A DNA stretch of 64,000 nucleotides. It comes from an uncultured Verrucomicrobiota bacterium (GTDB taxonomy: Bacteria > Verrucomicrobiota > Verrucomicrobiia > Limisphaerales > UBA9464). Each line of letters begins with the position of its first letter. The stretch's first letter is position 1. The stretch lies in NCBI GenBank assembly GCA_903821635.1, contig CAIJLV010000054.1, positions 1 to 64,000 on the forward strand, written 5' to 3'. Of this stretch, positions 51,512 to 60,267 are shown in pieces. A model generated the notes under the pieces. It worked only from the letters and a program-made list of their open reading frames with translations, was not told the DNA's origin and did not search any database. The translations under genes were made by a program, and so were the position numbers.

Positions 51512-53962
51512 GTGAACTGTGTTCGGTTCCTTCGTGGCTTGCTGGCGTTGTCCTTCGCCGTGCCCGTCGCTTGGCGGGCCGACGCCGGAGAGCCTTCCCC
51601 AGAGCGTCTCGGTGATGCTTGGTCCGATCCGCGCAATCCCATCGTGCGGATTTTTTCAGGCCGGCGTCTGGACCTGTGGTCGCTGAAGCCGGGGGCGACC
51701 GTTGAACCACCGGCGACGGCGGTTCCGGTTGCCGGCCCGCTCGACCGTTTTGTCGCCGCGAAGCTGGAGGAACACGGGCTTGCCCTGTCACCGGAAGCGG
51801 ATTCGCGCACGCTGATCCGCCGGCTGACGTTCGACCTCACCGGCTTGCCGCCCTCGGCCGAGGAGGTGGGGGCATTTGTGCGGGAATGCGCGCGGGAGAA
51901 ATCAGAAAGCAGGAAAGCAGGAGAACGAGAAACCGGGTGGTCACGGATCAATCCTGCTTCCGGGGTCGAGGCCTCGCGCGCTTACGAACGCCTCGTGGAC
52001 CGCCTGCTCGCCTCGCCGCGTTATGGCGAACACCAGGCCCGGCTCTGGTTGGACGTCATCCGTTACTCCGACAGCAACGGCTTCGACTGGGACGAGTTTC
52101 GTAAGCTCGCCTGGAAGTTCCGCGATTACACGATTCGCTCGTTCAACGCCGACAAACCGTTCGACCAGTTCATCCGTGAACAATTGGCGGGCGACGAACT
52201 GCTGGCCGGTCCACCGCGCGACGAAGCGGAGCAAGACGCGCTGATCGCCACCGGTTATCTGCGGCTCGGTCCGCACGACAACGCCGCGCCGCTCTTCAAC
52301 GAGCAGGACCGCAGCCGGGCCGAGCTGATGGCGGATCTGGTGGAGACCACCGGCAGCGCGTTCTTGGGGCTGACGCTGTCGTGCTGCCGGTGCCACGACC
52401 ACAAATACGATCCCCTCTCGCAGGCGGATCATTTCCGGCTGCGGGCGTTCTTCGAGCCGGTGAAGTTTGCGGACGATCTGCCGCTCGATTTGGCGTCGGA
52501 ACAGGCCGAAATCCGGCGGCACAACGAAGCGCTCGACGGCCAGGTGGCCGGTATGGAAAAGCCGCGTGATGAACTTCTCGCGACCGTGAAGGCCCGGCTC
52601 CGGGCGGAACGCATGGCCCAGCTCACCGCCGAAGAAAAGGCCCTGCTGGAGCTGCCGAAGGAAAAGGTCGCCGCCGACCTCAAGGGTAAGGTCGAGGCCG
52701 TCCGCAAACAGGCCGAACCCAGCGACGAAGAGGCGAAGGCCGCGCTCACGGGCGACGAGAAGGAACGTCACACTGGGTTGGAAAAGCGGATTGCCGAGGT
52801 GAAACGCCAACGTCGCGAGTTTGCCTTTGGGCTGCTCATGACGGACCGGGAAGGCCCACCGCCGGTGACGAAGATCCTGTTCCAAGGCAATCATAAGCAG
52901 GAACGCGAGCCGGTGGCGCCGGGCTTCCTGTCAGTCCTTGATCCCAATCCCGCGGCCATCCGCTCGGCCGCCACCACGAATACTTCCGGCCGCCGGACCA
53001 CGCTCGCGGACTGGATTGTCGCGCCCACGAATCCGCTGACCGCACGCGTGTTTGTGAACCGCGTGTGGCAACAGCACTTCGGCCAAGGTTTGGTGGAAAC
53101 AGCCAACGACTTCGGCCTCGCCGGTGCGCCCCCCACGCATCCCGAGCTGCTCGACTGGCTCGCGAATGAGTTCGTCCGCGGTGGTTGGTCGGTGAAGCGG
53201 TTGCACCGGCTCATCGTGTTGAGCGCGACGTATCGGCAGGCTTCCGCGGTTGGCGCGGCACCGACGGAGAATCTGGAAAGCAGGAAAGCAAGAAAACCGA
53301 ATAACGAGACCAGCGGGTCCTCCGCTTCTCGCGTTTTCGCGTCTTCGGATAACGCCGCACGTTCGGACTACGAACAGGATGCCGGCAACCAGTGGCTCTG
53401 GCGGCAGAATCCGCGCCGGCTTTCCGCCGAACAGTTGCGTGACACGCTGCTGGCGACCGCCGGTTCGCTGCAATTTCGTCCCGGCGGAACGCCCGTTTGG
53501 CCCGACCTGCCTCCGGAAGTGCTCCAGGCGAATCCGGCGTTCCTCGACGATAACGAAACCAAGACCAAGGGGTGGTATCCGTCACCGAAAGCCGAGCAGA
53601 ATGTTCGCAGTGTCTTCCTGGTCCAGAAGCGCACCGTGCGCGTGCCGTTCATGGAGACGTTCGATCTTCCGGAAAACTCGACGTCCTGCGCCCGCCGCAC
53701 GGAATCGATCGTCGCCCCGCAGGCGCTCTCGCTGCTGAACTCCCCGCTCGCCGTCGAAGTGGCCAACGCCTTGGCGGCCCGGGTTCGGCGTGAAGCCGGC
53801 GAAGACGCTGCGCAGCAGGTGGCGCGGGCTTTCCAATTGGCGCTGCAACGTTTGCCGGCGGCGGAGGAGCGGACGGCGTGCCTTCGCCTTCTCGAAAAAC
53901 GCAGTTTGCCGGAACTTTGCCGGGCGCTGCTCAACCTGAACGAGTTCGCCTACGTGGATTAA
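51512..53962 (+). CDS. DUF1549/DUF1553 protein without the N-terminal cytochrome domain
   Basis: An 816-residue protein with a signal peptide (VRFLRGLLALSFAVPVAW). DUF1549 (FVAAKLEEHGLALSPEADS, LIRRLTFDLTGLPPSAEEV) and DUF1553 (NPLTARVFVNRVWQQHFGQGL, VLSATYRQ, ESIVAPQALSLLNSPL) match the PSD1 gene at 21622, and the CxxCH of DUF1549 is CCRCHDHKYDP. The N-terminal PSCyt1 domain is absent, and no DUF1501 gene follows, so the usual partner is missing here. Between the domains lies a Lys/Glu-rich coiled-coil segment (about 345-460). Two stretches of repeat-like DNA are inserted in frame (51896-51965 and 53270-53349). GTG at 51512 is chosen for the signal peptide; TTG at 51476 would add 12 residues. 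Confidence 0.87.
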   Translation: MNCVRFLRGLLALSFAVPVAWRADAGEPSPERLGDAWSDPRNPIVRIFSGRRLDLWSLKPGATVEPPATAVPVAGPLDRFVAAKLEEHGLALSPEADSRTLIRRLTFDLTGLPPSAEEVGAFVRECAREKSESRKAGERETGWSRINPASGVEASRAYERLVDRLLASPRYGEHQARLWLDVIRYSDSNGFDWDEFRKLAWKFRDYTIRSFNADKPFDQFIREQLAGDELLAGPPRDEAEQDALIATGYLRLGPHDNAAPLFNEQDRSRAELMADLVETTGSAFLGLTLSCCRCHDHKYDPLSQADHFRLRAFFEPVKFADDLPLDLASEQAEIRRHNEALDGQVAGMEKPRDELLATVKARLRAERMAQLTAEEKALLELPKEKVAADLKGKVEAVRKQAEPSDEEAKAALTGDEKERHTGLEKRIAEVKRQRREFAFGLLMTDREGPPPVTKILFQGNHKQEREPVAPGFLSVLDPNPAAIRSAATTNTSGRRTTLADWIVAPTNPLTARVFVNRVWQQHFGQGLVETANDFGLAGAPPTHPELLDWLANEFVRGGWSVKRLHRLIVLSATYRQASAVGAAPTENLESRKARKPNNETSGSSASRVFASSDNAARSDYEQDAGNQWLWRQNPRRLSAEQLRDTLLATAGSLQFRPGGTPVWPDLPPEVLQANPAFLDDNETKTKGWYPSPKAEQNVRSVFLVQKRTVRVPFMETFDLPENSTSCARRTESIVAPQALSLLNSPLAVEVANALAARVRREAGEDAAQQVARAFQLALQRLPAAEERTACLRLLEKRSLPELCRALLNLNEFAYVD
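51896..51965 (+). repeat. In-frame repeat-like insertion 1 in the DUF1549 gene
   Basis: The stretch holds GAAAGCAGGAAAGCAGGA near its start and TCCTGCTTCC near its end, so its ends are inverted (GGAAGCAGGA on the other strand). The A/G-rich left arm contrasts with the GC-rich coding sequence. It encodes a hydrophilic segment REKSESRKAGERETGWSR with no counterpart in the homologue at 21622. It keeps the frame open. Confidence 0.55.
53270..53349 (+). repeat. In-frame repeat-like insertion 2 in the DUF1549 gene
   Basis: It begins GAAAGCAGGAAAGCAAGAAAA, nearly the same unit as insertion 1, and ends in a C/T-rich arm (CTTCTCGCGTTTTCGCGTC) that roughly complements the purine-rich left arm. It encodes ESRKARKPNNETSGSSASRV, unlike conserved DUF1553, placed between the ATYRQ motif and the YEQDAGNQW motif. 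Confidence 0.55.
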
Positions 53963-54018
53963 GGCTGGGCGGGGAAAAGTGCTTGTGACGTGGGTGTGGC
54001 GTGATGTATGTGTAGCGC

Positions 54019-54411
54019 ATGAAGAAGCCGGTGAAGTATTCGAGCGCACCACCACCGCCGGATGTCCTGCGCGATGTTCCCGGGCCGACCCTCGGGGGCG
54101 ACGAGGCGGCGGGCATGGTCCGCACCCAGATTTACCTTACTCGGGCCGAGCACGGTTTCATTGCAGCCGAGGCCGCGCGCCGGGGTGAACCAATGGCGGC
54201 GGTGATCCGCGGCTACATTGACGACAAGATGCGGCTGCCGGACTCCGCGTGGGCTACCAATCCCATGCTGGAGCCCACGCCGACGGATGCCGGGCTGGAA
54301 TTGCCGGAAGATGCGGCCATCAATCACGACCACTACCTCTACGGGGCGCCCAAGAAGTATGTGAAGAAACGGGGGCAGTGGGTGTTGGCCGAACCGGAGG
54401 CGGGGCGCTGA
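54019..54411 (+). CDS. Antitoxin, ribbon-helix-helix type (VapB-like)
   Basis: A 130-residue protein with a CopG-like ribbon-helix-helix around VRTQIYLTRAEHGFIAAEAAR then RRGEPMAAVIRGYID (about 34-70), which would bind DNA as a dimer. The C-terminal 60 residues (PEDAAINHDHYLYGAPKKYVKKRG) would block the toxin, as is usual for such antitoxins. Its stop overlaps the toxin start by one base. A TTGTGA-N18-TATGTG stretch just upstream (53983-54012), rich in TG, is a possible promoter and autoregulatory site. It is longer than most VapB proteins owing to an N-terminal Pro-rich segment. Confidence 0.7.
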   Translation: MKKPVKYSSAPPPPDVLRDVPGPTLGGDEAAGMVRTQIYLTRAEHGFIAAEAARRGEPMAAVIRGYIDDKMRLPDSAWATNPMLEPTPTDAGLELPEDAAINHDHYLYGAPKKYVKKRGQWVLAEPEAGR

Positions 54412-54821
54412 TGCACAGCCACCGGGTCTTCCTCGATTCGTCGTTCTGGATCGCCTTCCGCGATGCGCGCCAGACGCATCACGCCCGGGCGCGCGACTGC
54501 ATCGCGGCGCTGTTCCGGGAGCGGACGCATTTCGTGAGCACGCCGTTCGTGTTTGCCGAGACCCATGCGACGTTCGCCCGGTCGCAGGTGGTGCGGGAGA
54601 AGATCATCGCCGATTTCTGGGAGAACCCGCTGCTGCATTTCGCGGAGGTGACCGACGCCGACCACCGCGCGGCCATCCAATTGCTGCGGCAGCACGCGGA
54701 CAAGTCGTATCCCTTCTGCGACGCCATTTCGTTTGTCGTGATGCGGCGCCTTGGCGTGAAGCGGGTCGCCGCCTTTGACGACCACTTCCGGCAGGTCGGC
54801 GGGTTCGAGGTCATTGGGTAA
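54411..54821 (+). CDS. PIN-domain ribonuclease toxin (VapC-like)
   Basis: A 136-residue PIN-domain protein that would cut RNA, often tRNA or rRNA, when the antitoxin is lost. The acidic residues of the active site are present: Asp9 (VFLDSSFW), Glu50 (FVFAETHATF), Asp104 (PFCDAISFVVM) and Asp123/124 (AAFDDHF). ATG at 54411 is used; an open frame from 54249 simply runs over the antitoxin gene in another frame. The tight overlap with the antitoxin gene supports a toxin-antitoxin module. Confidence 0.85.
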   Translation: MHSHRVFLDSSFWIAFRDARQTHHARARDCIAALFRERTHFVSTPFVFAETHATFARSQVVREKIIADFWENPLLHFAEVTDADHRAAIQLLRQHADKSYPFCDAISFVVMRRLGVKRVAAFDDHFRQVGGFEVIG

Positions 54822-54842
54822 TCAGGGAGTCCCCTGCGCGTT

Positions 54843-56348
54843 TCACGGCGCCTTGGCGTCTGGTCGCGGCCTAAGCTTGCCCGCGAGCGTCACTTCAATC
54901 CGCCCGTCTGGCAAAACCGTCGGAGTCACCTCCACGACCACGACGTCCGGCAGGTCATCGCTGCTGATTCCCACCGCTGCCTGCTGTCCGTCGCCGGTCG
55001 TAATCTGGGCGGATTGTAGGGTTTCGATGTCTTTTCGTTGGAACAACCGGTCGAACATTTCCTGAACCTGCGCCGTGGCCATCATCTCATGCGCTTCTGG
55101 GTCGTCGCTAGTCGCGAAGCGGCCCAACCCGAACTCGGTTAACGTTCCTTCCGGGATCTGCGTGATCCTGGATTCGACATCCACGACTGATTTCCCGTCG
55201 TCCTGACGCGTTACCGGCGTCAGGAACAGCAGAGCGCGCCGTCCCTCGGACCAATTCCATCCGCCAACGACCATGGTTGCTCCCGGTGGGACTTGTGTTC
55301 GGACGTTGGTGATCAATGGCGGGCCCGGCCTGTTATCGGGGTTGGTGTCGGGCTTGGCCTCGGGCCGTGCCGATGGTTTCGCGGTTTGCCGTCGTAGGCG
55401 AGCCACCTCGCCGCGAAGTCGTAGCAGTTCCGCGCGCGAATCCTGCGCGGCCGCGAGTTCGGCGTCCTTTCGGGCGGCGAGTTGCTGGGCGTCGCGGAGG
55501 GCGGTGGATTGTTCCGCCAACTGGGCGGTCAGGGCGGATTGATCGGTCCGCAGCCGTTCCAAGTGCTGTTGTTGCACGAGCAGGGCCGTGCCCAGCAGGC
55601 CGAAGCCAACGACGACTGCACCGATCTTGAGTTTTGTGGAAGCCATGAGGGAAAGGAGTCCGAAGGTGGAGGCTGTAATGGCGCCGGCAGCCGCCGCGCC
55701 GGCCGCGATGTTCGCGGCGAGTCCCGCCGGGGCGGCGACCACGGCGGGTCCGCCCAGTGCGAGAGCGAGGGCCGAACCGGTCGAGGTAATCCCGCGCTTG
55801 GCCAGTCGCCCGCGTAGTCGGTCGAGTGCCCGCTCCACCCGCATGCGGGCGGCGTTTTCGCTTAGGCCCAACCGGGCGCCCACGTCAGCGAAGGGGCGAT
55901 GCTCAAAATGGCGGAGCAGCAGGGCGACTCGGTCGGCTTCAACCAGCTCGTGCATGGCCTCGTCGAGCACCGGGGCGAGGCGGCTCCAATCGGCTTCGGG
56001 ATCGGTGGAACGATGGGATTCCTGCATGGCGTGGGTCTCCCGTTCGCGGCGTTGACGGCGTGATTCGTCGCGGACCTGCCGAACGGCTAGGCGGTGGGTC
56101 GTCGTGTAAAGCCAGCCAACCAACGCCGGATGCCGGGTAAGCCGACTCGCTTGGCGGGCAAGTTCGGTGAAGACCCCCTGCGCGATGTCCGCCGCGGCGG
56201 CGGAGTTGCCGCCGACCTGCCGTAGGGCGGCGGAATGGACGACATCCAGGTGGCGGCGCACCAGTTCCGCAAAGGCCGCCTCCGACCGCTCGTCCGCGTA
56301 GCGGCGAAGCAGTTCGGCATCGGTTGGAGTGGCGGCGGCAGGCATCAT
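54843..56348 (-). CDS. Membrane-anchored ECF sigma factor with secretin-like C-terminal extension
   Basis: A 501-residue fusion. Residues 6-185 form an ECF sigma factor: region 2 (ELLRRYADERSEAAFAELV, DIAQGVFTELARQA, GWLYTTTHRLAVRQVR) and region 4 (LLLRHFEHRPFADVGARLG, LSENAARMRVERALDRLR). A hydrophobic Ala-rich part (about 190-235) and a clear transmembrane segment (KIGAVVVGFGLLGTALLV, 241-258) follow. A coiled-coil stretch (about 258-330) and a Pro/Lys-rich linker come next. The last about 150 residues (VRTQVPPGATMVVGGW, QSAQITTGDGQQAAV, EVTPTVLPDGRIEVTLAG) resemble the beta region of secretins. The plan implies that a signal at or beyond the membrane controls the sigma factor without a separate anti-sigma. 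The gene converges with the toxin gene; no target is seen. Start at 56348 (MM). Confidence 0.8.
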   Translation of the reverse strand: MMPAAATPTDAELLRRYADERSEAAFAELVRRHLDVVHSAALRQVGGNSAAAADIAQGVFTELARQASRLTRHPALVGWLYTTTHRLAVRQVRDESRRQRRERETHAMQESHRSTDPEADWSRLAPVLDEAMHELVEADRVALLLRHFEHRPFADVGARLGLSENAARMRVERALDRLRGRLAKRGITSTGSALALALGGPAVVAAPAGLAANIAAGAAAAGAITASTFGLLSLMASTKLKIGAVVVGFGLLGTALLVQQQHLERLRTDQSALTAQLAEQSTALRDAQQLAARKDAELAAAQDSRAELLRLRGEVARLRRQTAKPSARPEAKPDTNPDNRPGPPLITNVRTQVPPGATMVVGGWNWSEGRRALLFLTPVTRQDDGKSVVDVESRITQIPEGTLTEFGLGRFATSDDPEAHEMMATAQVQEMFDRLFQRKDIETLQSAQITTGDGQQAAVGISSDDLPDVVVVEVTPTVLPDGRIEVTLAGKLRPRPDAKAP

Positions 56349-56421
56349 CGTCACCAGCAAATGCCCGATGACGACGAAACCGCACGGGAAAAGTGCGCGG
56401 TGCCGGCGCGTGACCGGTGAG

Positions 56422-57411
56422 TCAGGCCGCCGTTGCACCGTCGTCGGCCAACTCGTCGACCAACGTGGCCGCGGTGAGGGTTGCGCAGCCTTCGAGCTTA
56501 TTGCCGAGGTAGGCGAACAGCGGGAGGCCGCGCTGACGTGCTTCACGGATGAGTCGGACCGTGGCGGCCCGCGCTTCCGGGAATGGCTCGCGCACGCGGT
56601 CAAAGGGCTGAAGCTGCTGCTCCCGTTCCTCGTAGTCGGTGCCCGGACGGGTGAGCAACCGAGCGCCCGCGAAGTGGGCGGTCCAGCAGCCGGGTTGGGT
56701 CAACTGCTCGTCGAGCGTCGGGCCGTCGGACCACTGGTTGAACAGGTAGGCCACGCCGTGCGCGGCCAACAGCGCGAAGAAGTCCGGGTGCAGGAAACTG
56801 CGGTTGCGCACCTCGACGCCGTAACGCCAGCCGCCCGGCAGGTCGCCGAGGAAATGGTCGAGCGCCGTCACGAAGTCGCGTCCGCGGGCGAAGTCTTGCA
56901 CGTGGAAACGGGAGAACTCGAACATCACCAGCCCGACGGATTCCCGGATGGGCTCCAGCGAGTCGAGGAACTCCCGGCGGAACAGTTCCGCGTCGAGGAA
57001 GCCGGGATTGGGTTGGCCGCCCAGTTCGCTGTGGCGCGGCAACGGCGGGTAGCGCTTCACGGTGATGTGGTCGGTGACCTTGAGCGAGAAGCGGAAGTGC
57101 GCCGGCACCTGCGCGACGAGGCTGCGGGCGAACTTCTCGGTCGGGAACGTGTAGTAGGTCGCGTCCACGCCCACCGTTGGGAAGACGGTGGCGTATTCCT
57201 CCAGACAATGCTGCTGGAACCGGGTGTCCGAGAGTTTGCCGCGGTAGCGGTAGCGGTCCTCGGTGTAGAGCCCGCCAAGCCAGCCCGGATACTTCCAGGA
57301 GGACGTGCCGAGATGGATGCCTTGAGCCGAGAGCGCCGCCAGCTTCCGACCCAGTGAAGTGGGCCAGTGGTCGTCCGCCGGAGGCAGGAGCTGGGGCAAA
57401 CCGTCGTGCAT
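56422..57411 (-). CDS. DUF72 family protein
   Basis: A 329-residue protein of the DUF72 (YecE-like) family, a TIM-barrel fold of unknown activity. Landmarks are IHLGTSSWKYPGWLGGLY, YATVFPTVGVDATYYTFP, FRFSLKVTDHITVKRY, WRYGVEVRNRSFL, VAYLFNQWSDGP, and the end segment GLPLFAYLGNKLEGCAT. The ATG at 57411 is chosen; the frame to 57495 adds a poor 28-residue piece that overlaps the following gap. It is in the same minus-strand run as the DUF2256, photolyase and SDR genes, 47 bases after the DUF2256 gene. Confidence 0.88.
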   Translation of the reverse strand: MHDGLPQLLPPADDHWPTSLGRKLAALSAQGIHLGTSSWKYPGWLGGLYTEDRYRYRGKLSDTRFQQHCLEEYATVFPTVGVDATYYTFPTEKFARSLVAQVPAHFRFSLKVTDHITVKRYPPLPRHSELGGQPNPGFLDAELFRREFLDSLEPIRESVGLVMFEFSRFHVQDFARGRDFVTALDHFLGDLPGGWRYGVEVRNRSFLHPDFFALLAAHGVAYLFNQWSDGPTLDEQLTQPGCWTAHFAGARLLTRPGTDYEEREQQLQPFDRVREPFPEARAATVRLIREARQRGLPLFAYLGNKLEGCATLTAATLVDELADDGATAA

Positions 57412-57458
57412 CGTCGCCGTTGAATTTTCGAGAGCCGGGCCGAACTCGCCAGCCGGAA

Positions 57459-57620
57459 TCAACTCCCGGTCGTCGCCCGCGGCCCCTTCCCGCACCGGCA
57501 GGCGGCGCTGCAGAACTTAACGTTGGCCCAGTCGCGTTCCCATTTCTTCCGCCAAGCAAACGGCCGGCCACACCCGGCGCAGGTTTTTTCGGGCAGATGC
57601 TGTTTCTTTACGCCGCGCAT
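57459..57620 (-). CDS. DUF2256 zinc-ribbon-like small protein
   Basis: A 53-residue protein, [18 protein letters not shown] onwards, with KFCSAACRC near the end. Cys14, Cys17, Cys37 and Cys41 form a CxxC...CxxxC zinc-binding pattern; the tryptophan pair around [14 protein letters not shown] is typical of DUF2256. It overlaps the photolyase gene's end by 13 bases, and this family is commonly next to photolyase or cryptochrome genes. It is too small to show up well by length alone, but the family match is clear by eye. Function unknown; photolyase assembly or a flavin/iron-sulfur role is speculation. Confidence 0.75.
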   Translation of the reverse strand: MRGVKKQHLPEKTCAGCGRPFAWRKKWERDWANVKFCSAACRCGKGPRATTGS

Positions 57621-59200
57621 TTTGCCCGCACATCGTCCGCCTGCCGCGCGATGGCGGCGCGTTGCTCCGTGGGCAGCCGCGCGAGATTGCGCACCTGCAT
57701 GACCATGCGGGGATTCCGCGCCAGCATCACTTCGTGCCGTGCGAGGAAGTCCCAGTAGAGCGTTGTAAAAGGACACGCCTTTGGCCCCGTGGCCTGCGCG
57801 GGATCGAACCGACAGCCGGCGCAGTAGTTCGACATGCGCTGGATGTATTTGCCGCTCGCCACGTAGGGCTTCGACGCCATCACGCCGCCATCGGCGAACT
57901 GCGACATGCCGAGCGTGTTCGGCAGCTCGACCCATTCCACGGCGTCCACATAGATCGCCAGATACCACTCGTGAACCTCGCGCGGTCGGACGCCGAGCAG
58001 CAGCGCGAACAGTCCGGTCACCATCAGGCGCTGGATGTGGTGGGCGTAGCCGTGGTCCAGCGTTTGCCGGAGCGCGTGCCGCAGGCAGTTCAACTCCGTG
58101 TTCGCAGTCCAATAGAACCGCGGCAACGGTTGGACCGCGCCGAGCGTGTTGCGGTCGAGGTAACCGGGCATGAACCGCCAGTAAATGCCGCGGACGTATT
58201 CGCGCCATCCGAGGATCTGGCGGATGAAGCCTTCGGCCGAAGCCAGCGGAACGGTTCCGGCCCGCCACGCCCGTTCGGCTGCCGTGATGACCTCGCGGGG
58301 CGACAGCAGCTTTAAGTTCAACGCCGCGCTCAGGCGCGAATGGTAAAGCCACGGTTCGCCCGACCACATCGCGTCCTGCCAGCGGCCGAAGTCCGCCAAC
58401 CGGTGCGAGATGAAGTCATCGAGCGCCGCCCGCGCATCGGCCGCGGTCACCGGCCAGTCGAACTGCGCCACGGAACCCGGATGCTGCGCAAACCGCGCCC
58501 GCACCACGTCGAGAACTTCCTGTGTCACCGCATCCGGCGCGAACCGCCGCGGCGCGGGCAAGAAGCCGGGACCTTCCTTGCCGAAGCTCTCGCGGTTATC
58601 GTGATCGAAGTTCCACTGGCCGCCGGCCGGTTGGTCACCGTCCATCAGCACGCCGTGGCGCTGGCGCAGTTCACGGTAGAAGAACTCCATCCGGAGTTGT
58701 TTCCGTCCGGCGGCATGCCGCGCGAATTCTTCCGGGGAACACAGGAAATGCCGGTCGGCGCGCTCGTCCAGAGTCACGCCGCCGTCGGCGCAGGTTCGCT
58801 TGAGTTCCTCGCGCACGGACCATTCGCCCGGTTCGACCAACACGACGCGTTCCGGCCGAAGGAGGCGCAGGGTCGCGGCCAATTGGGCGGCGAGGGTTTC
58901 GCCGGTTTCTACCCAAGAAATGTGCTCAGGCGTTTCGGAATCCCACGCCGCGCCCTCGGCCTTCAACACGCGATAGCACACCCGCCAACCCCGAGCGCGC
59001 AGTTCGTCGCGGAAGTGCCGCATGGCCGCGAGGAAGACGGCGATGCGCGGCTGGGAACTCCAGACCTTCGTGGACTCGCCCGCCACCTCGGCTAGCCAGA
59101 CGACATCGCGGGCGGAATCAAGCCCGTCGAAGGCGGCCGACGCGGCGTCCAACTGATCGCCCAACACGACGACCAGATTCCGGCACGGCAGTCCCTTCAT
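57608..59200 (-). CDS. FeS-type cryptochrome/photolyase-related protein ((6-4) photolyase, PhrB-like)
   Basis: A 530-residue flavoprotein for light-driven repair of UV-damaged DNA or light sensing. An N-terminal Rossmann-like domain ([16 protein letters not shown]) binds the antenna chromophore. The C-terminal helical domain binds FAD and DNA ([54 protein letters not shown]). Four cysteines matching the [4Fe-4S] site are Cys372 (ELNCLRHA), Cys460 and Cys463 (NYCAGCRF), and Cys476 (KACPFTTLY). The pattern marks the FeS-BCP group. Its start overlaps the SDR stop (ATGA). The deamination of residues such as His/Tyr in the active site cannot be judged here. Confidence 0.9.
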   Translation of the reverse strand: MKGLPCRNLVVVLGDQLDAASAAFDGLDSARDVVWLAEVAGESTKVWSSQPRIAVFLAAMRHFRDELRARGWRVCYRVLKAEGAAWDSETPEHISWVETGETLAAQLAATLRLLRPERVVLVEPGEWSVREELKRTCADGGVTLDERADRHFLCSPEEFARHAAGRKQLRMEFFYRELRQRHGVLMDGDQPAGGQWNFDHDNRESFGKEGPGFLPAPRRFAPDAVTQEVLDVVRARFAQHPGSVAQFDWPVTAADARAALDDFISHRLADFGRWQDAMWSGEPWLYHSRLSAALNLKLLSPREVITAAERAWRAGTVPLASAEGFIRQILGWREYVRGIYWRFMPGYLDRNTLGAVQPLPRFYWTANTELNCLRHALRQTLDHGYAHHIQRLMVTGLFALLLGVRPREVHEWYLAIYVDAVEWVELPNTLGMSQFADGGVMASKPYVASGKYIQRMSNYCAGCRFDPAQATGPKACPFTTLYWDFLARHEVMLARNPRMVMQVRNLARLPTEQRAAIARQADDVRAKCAA

Positions 59201-60057
59201 GTTCCCGCCGGGAAATCAGCCGCGGCGGCGACGGCTTCACCCTCCTCGGCGGCCTTGGCCAGTTCGGCTGCGCGGTCGCGGAGCTTTTTCACCATGTAGC
59301 GGCCGAGCGGAAAGCGAAACGGAGCGCGCCCGGAATGAACCATGGCCACGATGGCGGCGGCCGCCTGGGCTGGATCGCCGGGTTGCTTGCCGTCGATGGC
59401 CTTTAGCACGGCCGCGAATTTCCCCGAGGTGCGGTCGTAGTCGGGAATCCGTTGGCTGGCGCGTTCGAGCGAACGGTGGATGAACTCGGTGCGGAACGGG
59501 CCAGGTTCAACCAGCGTGACTTTGACGCCCAGCAGCGCCATCTCGGCCCGGACGCTTTCGGACAGAGCTTCCAGTGCGGCCTTGGCTGCTCCGTAGGCGC
59601 CGAATCCGGGGTAATTCGCGATCGCGGCCGCGGCGGTGAGGTTCACCAAGTGGCCGGCCCGCTGCTCGCGGAAGCGTGGCAGCACCGCTTGGATGACGTT
59701 CAAGGCGCCGAAGAAGTTGGTCTCGAAACACCGCCGAATCTGCGCGTCGTCGCATTCTTCCACCGCCCCCAGCAGGCCGTAGCCGGCGTTGTTGGCCACC
59801 ACATCAAGCCGGCCAAAACGGGTAATCGCGGCGGCGACGGCGGCTTGAACCTGCGGCGCGTCGGTCACGTCCAGCGGCAGGAGGAGGCAGCGTTCCGGCA
59901 CCGTGGCCGCCCAAGCTGCGAGGGCCATCGGCTGGCGGGCGGTAGCGACGACGCAGTCGCCGGCGTTCAGGGCGGCTTCGGCGAGCGCCCGGCCCAGTCC
60001 GGAAGAGCAGCCAGTGATGAACCAGGTTCGCGGCCGGGCTGAAGTCGGATCACTCAT
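59197..60057 (-). CDS. Short-chain dehydrogenase/reductase
   Basis: A 286-residue SDR oxidoreductase with the coenzyme loop TGCSSGLGRALAEA, NNAGYGLLGAVEE, and the active-site pair in AYGAAKAALE (Tyr and Lys). The usual active-site Ser is replaced by Thr in LVNLTAAAAIA. Substrate unknown; classical members act on alcohols and ketones. ATG at 60057 is chosen as the frame to 60258 adds a poor extension. First gene of the minus-strand cluster with the photolyase; its stop overlaps the photolyase start. A 210-base gap before it (60058-60267) holds an inverted repeat GCAACCG/CGGTTGC (60094-60129) that may end the next gene. Confidence 0.88.
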   Translation of the reverse strand: MSDPTSARPRTWFITGCSSGLGRALAEAALNAGDCVVATARQPMALAAWAATVPERCLLLPLDVTDAPQVQAAVAAAITRFGRLDVVANNAGYGLLGAVEECDDAQIRRCFETNFFGALNVIQAVLPRFREQRAGHLVNLTAAAAIANYPGFGAYGAAKAALEALSESVRAEMALLGVKVTLVEPGPFRTEFIHRSLERASQRIPDYDRTSGKFAAVLKAIDGKQPGDPAQAAAAIVAMVHSGRAPFRFPLGRYMVKKLRDRAAELAKAAEEGEAVAAAADFPAGT

Positions 60058-60093
60058 TGATATTAGCCGACGGTAGAGTGGTTTCTCGATCCG

Positions 60094-60129
60094 GCAACCG
60101 GTCGGCGATTTTCCGGCGCCGGCGGTTGC
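60094..60129 (-). terminator. Possible hairpin downstream of the giant protein gene
   Basis: GCAACCG (60094-60100) and CGGTTGC (60123-60129) are complementary, with GC-rich sequence between them. It lies about 140 bases after the stop of the giant gene at 60268 and before the SDR gene on the same strand. The T-run is weak. Confidence 0.25.
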
Positions 60130-60267
60130 GGAACGCCAATCAAAGCCAAGTTTCCCGAGGCCTTGCTCCGGTCCAATTGGGGAGTCGTTCCGCCGCTTGC
60201 GCCCCGACGGGCAGATCGCGCTGGTGCGGACTGGCCGCGAAAAGCTCGGCGTAACCAAGCCGCCCCG

